Part shown: one piece after another, positions 13,345 through 25,000 of the stretch | How the letters are laid out: every line of letters begins with the position of its first letter | Numbering within the stretch: position 1 is the stretch's first letter | Source: a virus | Length of the DNA stretch: 32,726 nt | Direction: 5' to 3' (one strand) | IMG/VR virus record: IMGVR_UViG_3300025108_000219 | Span: 1-32,726 of that record | Position numbers and translations under genes: made by a program | Notes under the pieces: generated by a model | The model's input: the letters and a program-made list of their open reading frames with translations, nothing else | What the model was told of the DNA's origin: nothing | The model's database searches: none

Positions 13345-13673
13345 ACAAAGAAACATTCCAAGAATTTACACAGGCTCTGTACGGAGACCTGATTCAAGTC
13401 CTTAAGGACAAGAACAACGATTACACAGCGGGAAGTTGTAGTGCGTTCGCTAACTTTGATGCCTCTAGGGATTACGGAGTACCTCCTCTGGTTGGCCTGT
13501 GTGTCCGTATGGGAGACAAGGTAAAGAGAGTTCAGACGTTCTGTAAGAACAAGACACTTGCAGTAGAGGGCGAGTACGTACAGGATGCGTTCAAAGATAT
13601 TATAGGTTACTGCACGATAGCATTAGCCATGATCGAAGATAAAAGAGAAGAAAACGAAATCAATTACCCTTAA
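13341..13673 (+). CDS. DUF1599/Nmad1-like nucleotide-metabolism protein
   Basis: The pattern NNDYTAGSCSAFANFDASRDYG at the front (shown here only as its key residues N, D, F and N), then CVRMGDKVKR, a Glu in GEYVQDAF and DIIGYCTIALAM, matches the phage DUF1599 (nucleotide modification associated domain 1) family. This family is distantly related to MazG-type all-alpha NTP pyrophosphohydrolases, with metal-binding acidic residues on two helices. It is coupled by ATGA to the metallophosphoesterase. A role in nucleotide pool control or modified-base metabolism is a family-level inference; no base-modifying enzyme is seen here. Confidence 0.65.
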   Translation: MNKETFQEFTQALYGDLIQVLKDKNNDYTAGSCSAFANFDASRDYGVPPLVGLCVRMGDKVKRVQTFCKNKTLAVEGEYVQDAFKDIIGYCTIALAMIEDKREENEINYP

Positions 13674-13678
13674 ATACA

Positions 13679-13906
13679 ATGAAAGAAACCTGCGAAATAT
13701 GTAATAACAATTACGTCTTAACATTTAAGACTCCTCATACAACCTGTACTGTATCATGTAACTCCAGCGATATGATGCTGCATGAAGTCTTACAAGAGCT
13801 TGTTCTTCCTGCTGTTCAGGGAGTTGGGTTCTCGGTAAGCCCAGGCTACCTAGACGTTTGCTACAACGAGGAAAATCCAGAGTTGAGGCGTTTACTGCCA
13901 CGCTAA
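13679..13906 (+). CDS. hypothetical small Cys-containing protein, 75 aa
   Basis: Begins MKETCEICNNNYVLTF with a C-x-x-C pair, then two further Cys residues (TTCTVSCNSS), which together could bind one zinc ion. The C-terminus is mixed. It starts five bases after the previous stop, and the surrounding sequence has no clear ribosome-binding site. Function unknown. Confidence 0.5.
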   Translation: MKETCEICNNNYVLTFKTPHTTCTVSCNSSDMMLHEVLQELVLPAVQGVGFSVSPGYLDVCYNEENPELRRLLPR

Positions 13907-13954
13907 CATCCTCAACTTTGGATCCAGCTTTTAGCAAACCAGCGATACACTTTA

Positions 13955-14299
13955 ATGATAGCAGAGGATTATACAGGTATAGCTTTACAGGTAAAGGAGA
14001 TGCTTTCTTCCGATTCTGGGTACGTAAAGGAGAGTGCAGCACCTATGATTGGTGGCGGTTTTACTGGCGATCTTATGCCAGTAGGATACGAGGTATTTCC
14101 AGTAAGACAAATTTGCAAAACTAATCTAGGAAAAACCTTAATGGATGAACGCACTTTCTTCGTAAAGAGGGTTATCGAAATAGATGAAGAGAACGATATG
14201 ATTGCTTACGTTGAGTCATCCCTTCAGCCTGTTGAGTACACTAGAGTTCTTGAGGCATGGGCATCAGGATTTATTGTACAGCAATTAGATGCTCTTTAA
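13955..14299 (+). CDS. hypothetical protein, 114 aa
   Basis: ATG 13955 starts a protein with a Gly-rich segment (APMIGGGFTGDLMPVGYEVF) and a beta-rich second half (FFVKRVIEIDEENDMIAYV). No family recognised. It lies in a less tightly packed part of the arm (48-base gap before it). Confidence 0.5.
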   Translation: MIAEDYTGIALQVKEMLSSDSGYVKESAAPMIGGGFTGDLMPVGYEVFPVRQICKTNLGKTLMDERTFFVKRVIEIDEENDMIAYVESSLQPVEYTRVLEAWASGFIVQQLDAL

Positions 14300-14328
14300 C
14301 ATCCCGTAAATATAGTTCACAGAAAATA

Positions 14329-14565
14329 ATGTCTATGAAGCACATAAGCGTAGAAGATTCTATTGTAATGGATATGCTGCTTGTTGATGCACAGTACGCA
14401 CAGAAGCAGGTGGATGCTAACGTACAGGCATTAGTTAAGGAGATCGGTGCAGATGCTAACGGATTTGAACACGAGGTGATAGATCAAGCTGTGTTGAACA
14501 AGGAAAGTTTAAATTGGATAATCACCCAGATCAAGGAGTGGGAAGAGTACCAATCAGGTTTTTAA
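14329..14565 (+). CDS. hypothetical protein, 78 aa
   Basis: ATG 14329 (MSMKHISVEDSIVMDML) is chosen over an earlier in-frame ATG inside the previous gene, because the upstream residues look random. The protein is acidic and helical (AQYAQKQVDANVQALVKEIG). No family recognised. Confidence 0.5.
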   Translation: MSMKHISVEDSIVMDMLLVDAQYAQKQVDANVQALVKEIGADANGFEHEVIDQAVLNKESLNWIITQIKEWEEYQSGF

Positions 14566-14568
14566 GTA

Positions 14569-14697
14569 ATGATCGAGCTAAGTGTAACAGAGTGCCAACG
14601 TGAAAAGGCCAAGAAATTAGCCAAAGAAATGGGTTCGCTTAAACACTCTATGCTTAGGGCATGTGGATTGAGAGTGTCATTATATTATTCACTATGA
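14569..14697 (+). pseudogene. truncated 5' end of a phage gene
   Basis: The frame starts MIELSVTECQREKAKKLAKE and keeps that clean helical pattern for about 29 residues, then degrades to unrelated sequence and stops at 42 aa. The N-terminus resembles that of longer phage proteins of unknown, possibly nuclease, function, recognised only loosely. I read it as the preserved 5' end of a gene whose body has been lost at this spot. Confidence 0.45.
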
Positions 14698-14760
14698 CTT
14701 ATCGATTATCTTTTTCTAATTGACTTACAGGTATTTAAACTATTCATAATTTAATTCATT

Positions 14761-14889
14761 TTGAGTCAAAAACACACAGTTTCCATTGAGCGACTGCTCT
14801 CCACCCAAGGCTCGATGTCAGCGACTGATATTGGCCGCCAGCTCGGAGTCAGCTATTCACTTTCCCCCAGGCACACCAGATCCAGATGA
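14761..14889 (+). pseudogene. isolated helix-turn-helix fragment
   Basis: A frame from TTG 14761 encodes VSIERLLSTQGSMSATDIGR and then QLGVSYS, a recognisable winged or tri-helical HTH of bacterial regulator or HipA-like type, but nothing that would complete such a protein. It stops shortly after. The piece 14785-14855 is more GC-rich than its AT-rich left flank. I read it as a stray fragment of a regulator gene, possibly host-derived. Confidence 0.4.
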
Positions 14890-14965
14890 CCCATCGTTCA
14901 GGAACAAGTTAGACAATCTTCAAATGAGGAATAAAGACCTCAGACAATTCAGTGAAAAAACTTAA
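14861..14965 (+). pseudogene. orphan C-terminal coding fragment
   Basis: A different frame from the HTH piece reads PPGTPDPDDPSFRNKLDNLQ and continues to KDLRQFSEKT and stop, overlapping the start of the endonuclease gene. It looks like the natural C-terminus of a protein whose front is missing. The 8-base word TATTCACT occurs at 14686-14693 and 14854-14861, bounding the AT-rich and HTH segment. This suggests a short-homology rearrangement. Confidence 0.35.
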
Positions 14966-15365
14966 GCAATCCGAGATCAAATCATTCAGGGAAAAGATGC
15001 TAAAAGCACAGGGAGGACAAGACCCAATCACTGGATTACAGATTACCGATGCAGTCCTTGATCACGATCATGCCTCAGGAGCCATCAGATGCGTTCTACA
15101 GCGTGAAGTCAATGCGTTTGAGGGCAAGGTATGGAATGCTTACAAACGATTTATACGGCCTCTGGGAGCCTCTTATGAGGACGTTATGATAGCCCTAATA
15201 GAGTACTGGAGTAAAGATTATTCAGAGAATCCTACTCATCCCAAGCACAGAACAGAGAAAGATAAGGTTATCAGAGAGTACAGGAAGAGGATCAAGAAAG
15301 CCAAGCTTCAGAAGACAAAGGATAAGTACAAAGCACTAATAAAGCAGTTGACAAATCAATCTTAG
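14952..15365 (+). CDS. endonuclease VII-like His-Me finger nuclease
   Basis: This 137-aa protein has DPITGLQITDAVLDHDHASG followed by AIRCVLQREVNAFEGKV, matching the T4 endonuclease VII (gp49) core: the D-H-D-H motif at 37-40, then a catalytic Asn (N54) and G-K. The Cys pairs that bind structural zinc in many members are absent (D24 and I31 at the expected positions). Such enzymes resolve branched DNA before packaging or act as HNH nickases. The start is GTG 14952. The C-terminus is a long basic helix likely to bind DNA. Confidence 0.8.
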   Translation: MKKLKQSEIKSFREKMLKAQGGQDPITGLQITDAVLDHDHASGAIRCVLQREVNAFEGKVWNAYKRFIRPLGASYEDVMIALIEYWSKDYSENPTHPKHRTEKDKVIREYRKRIKKAKLQKTKDKYKALIKQLTNQS

Positions 15366-15382
15366 TTAATACATTAATCATT

Positions 15383-15619
15383 ATGGAAAAAGAAAACATC
15401 AGTATCTCACTCCAGGATCTTGCACTTGCCGTCAATATTATTGACGTAGCCTCTAAGCGTGGAGCTTTTGAGGGCAAAGATCTTTCAACAGTAGGTCACG
15501 TTCGCGATAACATTCATGCGTTTTTAGTTGATAACGCAGAACGTTCTCAAGAAAGCTCAGAAATTTCTGAAGATAGCACTCCTTCCGATCCCGAAGATCC
15601 CACATCCGATACAGAGTAA
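15383..15619 (+). CDS. hypothetical protein, 78 aa, acidic tail
   Basis: The last gene of the rightward arm. The first 50 residues are helical (ISLQDLALAVNIIDVASKRG), with a Ser/Asp/Pro/Glu-rich disordered tail. No family recognised. It is followed directly by the arm's terminator. Confidence 0.55.
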   Translation: MEKENISISLQDLALAVNIIDVASKRGAFEGKDLSTVGHVRDNIHAFLVDNAERSQESSEISEDSTPSDPEDPTSDTE

Positions 15620-15640
15620 TTTAGGTTTTACTCTGGACTC

Positions 15641-15678
15641 AAGGGCAGTAGGTGTAAAAGCCTGCTGCCCTTTTTTTA
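15641..15678 (+). terminator. intrinsic terminator of the rightward arm
   Basis: A 12-bp stem (15641-15652 with 15661-15672, one G:U pair) with an 8-base loop is followed by a run of seven T (15671-15677). It works only for plus-strand transcripts, since the minus strand has no T-run after the hairpin. The T-run overlaps the end of the convergent minus-strand gene, so the two arms meet here. Confidence 0.85.
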
Positions 15679-18600
15679 ATCTTCTTCGGACTGCTTCATT
15701 GCCCAACTCAAATTCTTACCTATTATTGGTATAAATTGAGTTGTTTTAGATTCTTCAGTTCCTGGGAAATTGAATCCAGCAATGTCTTTACTAGCAGCAT
15801 CTACCAAAGAAACAGCAGGAGGAATCAACATACCAACAGTAGCAGAACCAACGCCCTCCCTTTCTGCAACCATGCCAGTGTATGAGTTCAAGCCAAAAAC
15901 CCTCCAAAGATTTTCAGTTGTGAGGTCTGAAAGATTAGGAAGAGATCCTTCCTTCAGAAAAGCATGAATAAATTCAACAGGAGCATTAGCAATCATAAGA
16001 GATATTAGCATTTGAAAAAGGTTCTGTAACCCCTCCTGAACTTCATCTTCATTTCCAGAAAAAATCTTTTTAAATACATTTCTTCTAGCGTAGTCTAACT
16101 GCTTCATTGTGTAGCTCTTTAAGGCAAATGCCATCCTAATGTTTGGCTTAGTCAGATAAGTGTAAGACATATCTAATTTACTGAGCGGAGCTATTTCTGA
16201 AAGCTTGTAAAATAAAAATTCAGAAACCAGATCAGTCTTACGCCCTGCTCGTATGTCGTTTACAACCTTTTGAGCATTTTCTGGCCCCATAAGATCCGAA
16301 ATTTCATCAAAAACTTTTGCAGATCTTTCGTTAGCAGACTTTCCTAGTTCGCTCTTGACTCTTACGTAAGTGCTGTTGATGAATTTTTCTTTCATCTTTT
16401 CGTCAAGTTTACGAAATCCAGTCAATGTAAAAACAGTATCAATGGCCTTTTGAAGCTTATCGGGAATGCTACCATCGGACGTAAACTCAAACCCGACGGA
16501 CTGACCAGCTAAATTAAGATCTTCTAAAGTAAAAGAAATATCTTTATCCTGCTGGAAAGCAGCTTGTTTATTTTCAAACAAGTTGTAAGCAAAGTCACCA
16601 AGCTGGGTAACTGTACTCATGGGATTGCTCATAAATGCTAAGGTAGTAAAGCTTTTAACACCCCTAGAAAAGTTAGCAAAATCTTTTCTTCCATAAGCAG
16701 CAGAAGATTCAGAAACAAAATTAGCGTTTGATTTGAAAGCCCCCCTTAAAAGTCTAACAATCTCATCGTAACCCCTTTGGTCTAATCTTCCTTCAAGAAG
16801 TTCGTCTCTAAGAACCTTTACCATTCTTCCGCTTCCTAAAGACTTAGATAAGTGGTCAGGAACCCCTCCCTTTTTCTTGAATTTTCTCTCAGCTTTCCCT
16901 ACGGCACTTACAACTTCTTTGCTTTTGCTTAGTATTTCTCTTGCTGACTTCTTTCCTTCTTCAAGGTCTAGTTGTCTGCGAAGATAGGTACGTAAACTTT
17001 GATCCTTTCTGGAGTCTTTGAACTTATTATAGGCGTACAAAGCTTTATCTACATTAGACTCAAACTTTAGCGGTATGCCCTTGACCTCAAAGGTAGACCC
17101 CAATACATAAGGAAGTTCATCGGAAGAAACTTTATCTCTTGTTCTGGTGGTGGCATCTCCTTGATCGACTGGAGTCGGCCCCATGCCCTTAGGAGATTTC
17201 TCATCGTTAATGCTTTGAACTACAATCCTGTCCTGTACTTCTTCAGCTTGAGTTTCTCTCTGCTCAATGTCTTTAAATTCAGACCTATCTACGGAATTAA
17301 AATCTCTAAGAAGATTAGAATCCACAATAGACTTAACCATTCTGTTTACGTAATAAACAGAAGCATTTTGAGGAGTATGGTAAAACTTTACGGCATCATC
17401 AGAAACATTATCAATTACCCTTTTCTTGAGTGGGTTTGTTCCAATGCCCTTATGCTTTGGATTTCCGCTATTTTTAAGATCTTCAATTATTATCCTTTCA
17501 AAGAATTCACCAACCTTATCAATGCTATAATCTTCATCAGACTCTGCCATTTTTTTCAGAGCCTTTTCAACTATATCATCATTTCCTTGAAGACCTAAAT
17601 GCTTTCTGAACCCATCGTAGTCCTTCATGTTCCTGGGCAAAAAATCTTCTATCTCTCCAACTAATACGCCAGAAGTCAATGCCTCTGATCGTAAGTCTTC
17701 AAGGGCTTTTAAGTATTCATCAAATTCTTTTTCAATCTCGTATTTTTCGTGCAAAGGTTTTAACAAGTTGCGATTATTAGTCTTGTGAAAAGCATTGTAA
17801 ATTAACCCATAATCTTCTGGATTACTTTTTTCTATATCATTTATTTTTGAAAGATAAGGAACAATCTTTTTTAAATAATCTGCTTGCTTGTTTTGGTTTT
17901 CAGACTTGTAGCTATTTAATGCTATAAAAGCATTTTTGTTTATTGATCTAATCCTAGAAGTTATTGGCGTAATAATATCCTCAACAACTGGAGTTGATTT
18001 CTTGAAAAAAGAACTATCTTTTATAGAATTAATAAGACCCTTAGTAACTGGAACTACTTTTTTAGAAATACTTTCAGTAATTTTGCTAACGTCTATTCCA
18101 TTTTTCATTAGCCCATCAAGGATCTTTGCCGTAATGGGAGCATTCTTTACCATATCCTTAGCCTTTAAAGTTCCTTTAGCTAAAGATTTACTTACACCAG
18201 ATACGGCTTTTGTCGCTTTGGTAATAGCCTTAAGTGGAACAGCAGCAGATTCTCTGGCTATTCTAGGTGAAGCACCAGCAGCACCAAAAGCACCACCACC
18301 AATAGATCCAAGAGCAAACGCCCTGCCAGTTCCTTCTAAAGTTTCTCTTTCAGGATCGTACCCAAATAAACTGTTAGCAAGAATATTTAAACCAGCTTCA
18401 TCAGCAGCTTCAGTAAAACCCTCGCCAAGTGCGGCCTTGCCTACATCCTTAGTAATTTCCTTAAAGGAATCCTTAGTAAGCTTTCCTTCTTGAGCTAATT
18501 TAAAAAGTTTTTTATTTAGTTCCCTATTCTTAAGAAATACTTTTTGTATTCCCTTCATACCAATTTTTTCAAGGGCATAAGTCTTTATGCCATTAATAGC

Positions 18601-19245
18601 CCCAACAGCTTCAGCAGTATCTCGCTCTTCAGGTGTAGCTGTAGATGGAGTTTTGTCTATGCTTCTGTAGTAATCATCTTTACCAGTCGTATAACCCAAC
18701 GGTATAGTACTACCAGCAAAAACAGCACCTGCACCAACTGGGCCAGCAGCTAAACCTCCAAGACCTGCTGCTGCAAGCTGAGTTCCTATTTGACCAATAG
18801 TGTCTACAACTTGATAAGCGAAATCTTCTTGTACACGTTGAGGAGTAGGAGCAGTTATCTCTTCTCTGGCTTCTCTTCTGGCTTGATTCAAAGAGTCTGA
18901 TATTTTATTTAAATCAGCCTGTCTTTCAAGTTCAGCAATCTTAGCTGCTTCTCTGTACTCAGGTTCAAGTTCGGCAATGACCTGTCTGGCTTGTGGTGTG
19001 GTATAGACTAATGGAGGCCCTTCAGATCCTCTACCTAAAGCAGAAAAATCTACTAAAGCCTCTCCCATGGAATACTTCATGTCACTGACATTAGCACGTT
19101 GACTGCGAAGAGTATCCCCAGGAGTCATGGAGATATCCTCAAAGAGCTGGTAACTTAACTCTTCTAATTGGTCTTGAGTAAGTTCTTTTTCAGAATATAC
19201 CCTTTCAGTTTGACCATCCCTAGATTTGAATACGTAGTCTGGCAT
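15676..19245 (-). CDS. very large internal virion (ejection) protein
   Basis: A 1189-aa protein at the end of the structural arm, where podoviruses place the internal core proteins that are ejected into the cell to form a DNA channel. It has a long charged N-terminus, a Gly/Ala-rich hydrophobic stretch at about residues 148-186 and a second near 318-335, both able to insert into membrane, then long helical basic regions. A late hydrophobic segment (LFQMLISLMIANAPVEFI) is also present. No lysozyme or peptidase motif is visible. The start overlaps the previous stop as TAATG. Assignment is by size, composition and position. Confidence 0.65.
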   Translation of the reverse strand: MPDYVFKSRDGQTERVYSEKELTQDQLEELSYQLFEDISMTPGDTLRSQRANVSDMKYSMGEALVDFSALGRGSEGPPLVYTTPQARQVIAELEPEYREAAKIAELERQADLNKISDSLNQARREAREEITAPTPQRVQEDFAYQVVDTIGQIGTQLAAAGLGGLAAGPVGAGAVFAGSTIPLGYTTGKDDYYRSIDKTPSTATPEERDTAEAVGAINGIKTYALEKIGMKGIQKVFLKNRELNKKLFKLAQEGKLTKDSFKEITKDVGKAALGEGFTEAADEAGLNILANSLFGYDPERETLEGTGRAFALGSIGGGAFGAAGASPRIARESAAVPLKAITKATKAVSGVSKSLAKGTLKAKDMVKNAPITAKILDGLMKNGIDVSKITESISKKVVPVTKGLINSIKDSSFFKKSTPVVEDIITPITSRIRSINKNAFIALNSYKSENQNKQADYLKKIVPYLSKINDIEKSNPEDYGLIYNAFHKTNNRNLLKPLHEKYEIEKEFDEYLKALEDLRSEALTSGVLVGEIEDFLPRNMKDYDGFRKHLGLQGNDDIVEKALKKMAESDEDYSIDKVGEFFERIIIEDLKNSGNPKHKGIGTNPLKKRVIDNVSDDAVKFYHTPQNASVYYVNRMVKSIVDSNLLRDFNSVDRSEFKDIEQRETQAEEVQDRIVVQSINDEKSPKGMGPTPVDQGDATTRTRDKVSSDELPYVLGSTFEVKGIPLKFESNVDKALYAYNKFKDSRKDQSLRTYLRRQLDLEEGKKSAREILSKSKEVVSAVGKAERKFKKKGGVPDHLSKSLGSGRMVKVLRDELLEGRLDQRGYDEIVRLLRGAFKSNANFVSESSAAYGRKDFANFSRGVKSFTTLAFMSNPMSTVTQLGDFAYNLFENKQAAFQQDKDISFTLEDLNLAGQSVGFEFTSDGSIPDKLQKAIDTVFTLTGFRKLDEKMKEKFINSTYVRVKSELGKSANERSAKVFDEISDLMGPENAQKVVNDIRAGRKTDLVSEFLFYKLSEIAPLSKLDMSYTYLTKPNIRMAFALKSYTMKQLDYARRNVFKKIFSGNEDEVQEGLQNLFQMLISLMIANAPVEFIHAFLKEGSLPNLSDLTTENLWRVFGLNSYTGMVAEREGVGSATVGMLIPPAVSLVDAASKDIAGFNFPGTEESKTTQFIPIIGKNLSWAMKQSEED

Positions 19246-20234
19246 TAGTACCCTAGTCGAATAGCCGCTTGCGGATTGCCGTAGACAGAAACACTAGTTC
19301 CATCAGGAAGGTTAATTTCTTTTTTTTCTTGAACTTCTTCTGACATTTTCCCAGATTTAATAAGATCATAAAGACGTTCTGGAAGACCTGCCGCTTGAGC
19401 AATTTCTGGATTTCTTCTAATGCGTTCATTATATTTTTCTATTGACTGAAGATCAATAAAGCCGTCTGTTTTAAATTCCTGTTTGCCTTGAAAGGCATTA
19501 CGTATTGCTTTGGCAATTGCAACTGGTGGAAATAAATCTATACCAGACTCAAAGTTAAATAAATCGCTTTGAAGTTTAGTGTCTTCTGGAAGCTTGCTCA
19601 ACGAAGTAAGGTACTCCTCAAACTGAGGATCGTCTTTAGAAAATCTTTGTATTAACTCTCTTCCACGAAGGTTATATTGTTCTGTAAGGCCAGCTCCTAT
19701 TGAAGCTACTTCTTTTGGCGTTAAAGTGCCTTTGTAATCTTCGGCAACACGACTTATTACTTCTGGAGTTGCTCTAAATGCTCCAGTTTCTGTTTGGGCT
19801 TGGCCCTTAAGATTAGTCTTAACATCTTCAAATATTGCTTCTTTTCTAGCTTTTAACTGTTCAGCCTGAAGCAAGGCCAACCTACGCTTTTCTTCTGATT
19901 GAGCAATCTCAGCATTTTGCATAGTAGATAAAAATTTAATAAGTTGTCCTTCTCCAGCCTTGCCCATAGAAGATAACACATCTTCAGCGCTAGGAAGATC
20001 TTGACCAAACACTCTTTCCCCTAAAGGAGACTTTAAGATACGCTCAATAACTCTAATATTTGCAGCCTTTTCGTCAGCATCTTTTATTTTTTGATTACGA
20101 TCATCTATGCCTTTTTTAATAGCATTAAATATTCCCTGATTAGCCTGTGCTTTAATAGCAGCTATCTTTGGGAGTGCTGAGTAATCTTGGCGAAGTGCAG
20201 AAAGATTAATGGGTGATGATGATTTAAGTGCCAT
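19245..20234 (-). CDS. internal virion protein, 329 aa
   Basis: A mostly helical protein with extended coiled-coil-like regions (EEKRRLALLQAEQLKARKEA) and few Cys or Trp, lying between the collagen-like gene and the giant internal protein. Podovirus internal core proteins typically form a set of three helical proteins in this place. It ends as TAATG with the next gene. No catalytic motif seen. Confidence 0.55.
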   Translation of the reverse strand: MALKSSSPINLSALRQDYSALPKIAAIKAQANQGIFNAIKKGIDDRNQKIKDADEKAANIRVIERILKSPLGERVFGQDLPSAEDVLSSMGKAGEGQLIKFLSTMQNAEIAQSEEKRRLALLQAEQLKARKEAIFEDVKTNLKGQAQTETGAFRATPEVISRVAEDYKGTLTPKEVASIGAGLTEQYNLRGRELIQRFSKDDPQFEEYLTSLSKLPEDTKLQSDLFNFESGIDLFPPVAIAKAIRNAFQGKQEFKTDGFIDLQSIEKYNERIRRNPEIAQAAGLPERLYDLIKSGKMSEEVQEKKEINLPDGTSVSVYGNPQAAIRLGY

Positions 20235-20239
20235 AGTAA

Positions 20240-22060
<1,821 letters not shown>

Positions 22061-22082
22061 ATCTATGCTTGTTTAGTAGTTG

Positions 22083-25000
22083 TTATTCTTCCTCTTCTTC
22101 TGGCTCTGGTGTTGGCTCTGGTATTAATGGCTCAACAATAACCTTACCGTTTTCATCAGTCCACTCGGTGTCATACATGTGTTGGTCTTGGCGTTCACCA
22201 ACAACCATCCAGCTAATAGAATCGGTGCAGGTGTTGTCCTGAGCTTCAATAGTAAGGATGTTCCCGTCAACACTAGAGCGTACAGCAGTCCACCCAGACT
22301 CGTTGGTGGTAAAGCTTTGCACATCACGACAAAGAACAACAAATGTTCCATCTGTCATATCTGAAGCTAGGTCTATGTTTACTGATGCAGCACCATCAAC
22401 CAAGTCTACACGCCCTCTGTAGATCAAATCGGCTTGCGGACTTTCCAAAAATGAATGAACAAGGTTGTGAGTATCTTTCTTAGACTCTAGTGGGTGAGGA
22501 ATTTTAAATGAACCCGATCCTTTTGATAAAGAACCTGCTATGGATACGCCTGAAGAAGTAGCAGTAAGCACATCTCCCGTTCCGTTAAGGTGTAAACTAT
22601 AACTCCCACTAGAAGCAACTCTGTTATACCATACAGTTCCGCTACTTATCTGAGTTATTTTACATTGGTAGTCTGGCCCTGTTAGGGACAAGTTATCAGC
22701 TGACTCATCCCAAAGCATAGACGCTCCAGAAGTTGCACCAAAGAATTTTACGTCTTTCCCAGTGTCATTTACACCTACAGTAAGAGTTGAATCAAATTGA
22801 GCAGCCCCATTTATTGTAGTAGCACCGTTAAAGTAGGCGTCGTTTTGATTATAAAAAGCAATGGAGGGATGTACCGCCGCTGAACCTACAGCAAACTTAC
22901 CCGTAACATTTCCTGAAGCCATTTCTACATTATCAGAAACATCTAGGCCAGTGTCGGTTAGTCGCATCCGTTCGGCAACAGTTCCATTCGCGGCTGTTGT
23001 GGCGAACGCCATGTAGCTCCGATAAACTCCTGCACCCGTAGCAATAAGGCGACCAGAAATGTTGCCCATTGGGTAACCTGTCAGCGAGGTAGTATTTGCT
23101 GTAAATCCCAGCGACCCGCCCAAATCGGCCCCAGCAGTGTTGGTACTGCCGATAGAAAATTGTCCTGCCGTATTTGAGGTTACTACATTTGCGCCGTTGA
23201 ACTGACCAAGGGTAGCACCAAATTGGGCAGCCTCTCCAGAAATTACTTTGCCATCTCCTCTTACTGAAAATTTATCAGCACTATTGGCATTAAATTTTAA
23301 CCAATAACCGCCTGTTAAAGCCCCACTTCCTGCGTGGGTTCCTTGTATAAGACCCGCATCGGACTCCAAGGCGGTTCCACTACTATTTATTACAAGCGCT
23401 TTACTGCTGTTTGAAGAACCAGCAACATTGATTTCTAGATCGGAATTTAAAACTGTGTCTCCAGCAACGGTCAAAGTAGACGCCATATCTACAGCTCCGT
23501 CTATATCTACAACATCTAGGTTAGCCGTTCCATCGACATCTAAATCGCCGTTAAAGTCAACATTACCAGCAACCGCCAGTGTTGTTGCCATGTCTACCGC
23601 CCCATCAATATCTACAACATCTAAATTAGTAGTTCCATCAACGTCTATATCTCCAGAAATATCTAGGCTTCCACCCGTCAACTTACCAACCTGCAAGTCA
23701 GCATAACTGTTGATTGTGACATTTCCTGCTGTTGTTCCGTCTTCTGTATTACAGGCTATTGCAGCAAACTCGTCAGCAGTCTCGTCCCATATAAATCCCT
23801 TGTTTGCGGTGTTACTAGAAGAGCCGTCGCCTCGCGTAACAATAAACCCTTCATCATACGCTGTTCCCGTGTACCCTTCACCAAATTTTACTAAGGGGTC
23901 AGCAACGGTAAGGTTGGTTGTATTTACTGTTGTGGTTGTACCGTTAACAGTAAGGTTGCCCGTAATAGTTACGTTGTCACCAAAAGTTGTTTCAGATGTA
24001 GAATGTCCTATTGCAATGGCTATACCAGAATTTTCTGTAGCAAGCTTTAGCTCTCCTGTAGAATTAGCGATGTATGAATTAGTACCATCGTGGTACACCT
24101 GCATATCAGAACCTGTACCAAATTTGAACTTGTCACTGTCTGGTACAAGCAGATCACCGTTTGAATCCACGGTTACAGCCTTTGATGCTTCGGATGTACC
24201 TAGTGTAGTAATGTCTAGGTAGTTTAATTCAGCAGCGGTTGTAGTTACCGCCGTGCCACCTATGAGCAGCTTGTCTTTTACTATGTCAACGGTGGCCCCG
24301 CCAGCGGTTAGCAACTTGTCTGCACTAGCATCAAATTGAATGTACGCCCCTGAAGTATCGCCAAAGAATTTAACATCATGCCCATTGCCATTTATACCAA
24401 CAGTAAGAGTCGAGTTTAATTGAGCAGTGCTATTTAGTGTAGTAACACCATCAATATCTGTATTTCCAGATATGTCTAAGGTCGCAGCATCTAGTTCACC
24501 CGTAAGAGTTATGTTTCGGAAACTAGATACGTCTTTGTTGCTATCTACCGTAACAGTTTTACTGGCAACAACAGTTCCTACAGCTGCTCCAGTATCATTG
24601 TAATTAAGTTCGGCAGCAGTCGCGGTAACAGCAGTGCTTGCTATAGAAAGAGCATCTGTTTCCAAAGTACCATCTACATCTACATTTCCAGATATGTCTA
24701 GTGAACCAAATGAACCAACTCCAGTGGTGGTTATTGCAGAAGATCCATTATCAATGGCTCCAAAACCAGAAGATATTGCTCCTGCTCCAAGTGTTCCAAC
24801 AGAAGTAATCTGGGTCTGAGAAGCATCTACAGAAAGAACACTGCTAGAAGCTGATAATCCCGTGCCAGCAAAAAGAGTAGCAATGTCTGCTATGGCTTCT
24901 TTTTTTGTCGTGCTATCGGTAGCATCTACAAAAGGAATGAAGTCCCCATCAGCTATAGCAGCATTACTAATTTCATTAAAATCTAAAGCTATTGTAAGAG

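Noticed and set aside
14952-15365. A homing endonuclease
   Set aside because: The D-H-D-H core and length fit endonuclease VII, a normal phage recombination or packaging enzyme, and no intron or inserted gene context is seen.
17161-17598. Long plus-strand open frame opposite the giant internal virion gene
   Set aside because: It is the antisense of a long well-supported gene, and its residues are those expected from reversed Lys/Asp-rich codons.
23710-24222. Plus-strand open frame of 170 codons opposite the tail fibre gene
   Set aside because: It is a shadow of the repetitive Ala/Thr/Val-rich fibre coding strand, with repeated low-complexity residues and no start signals.
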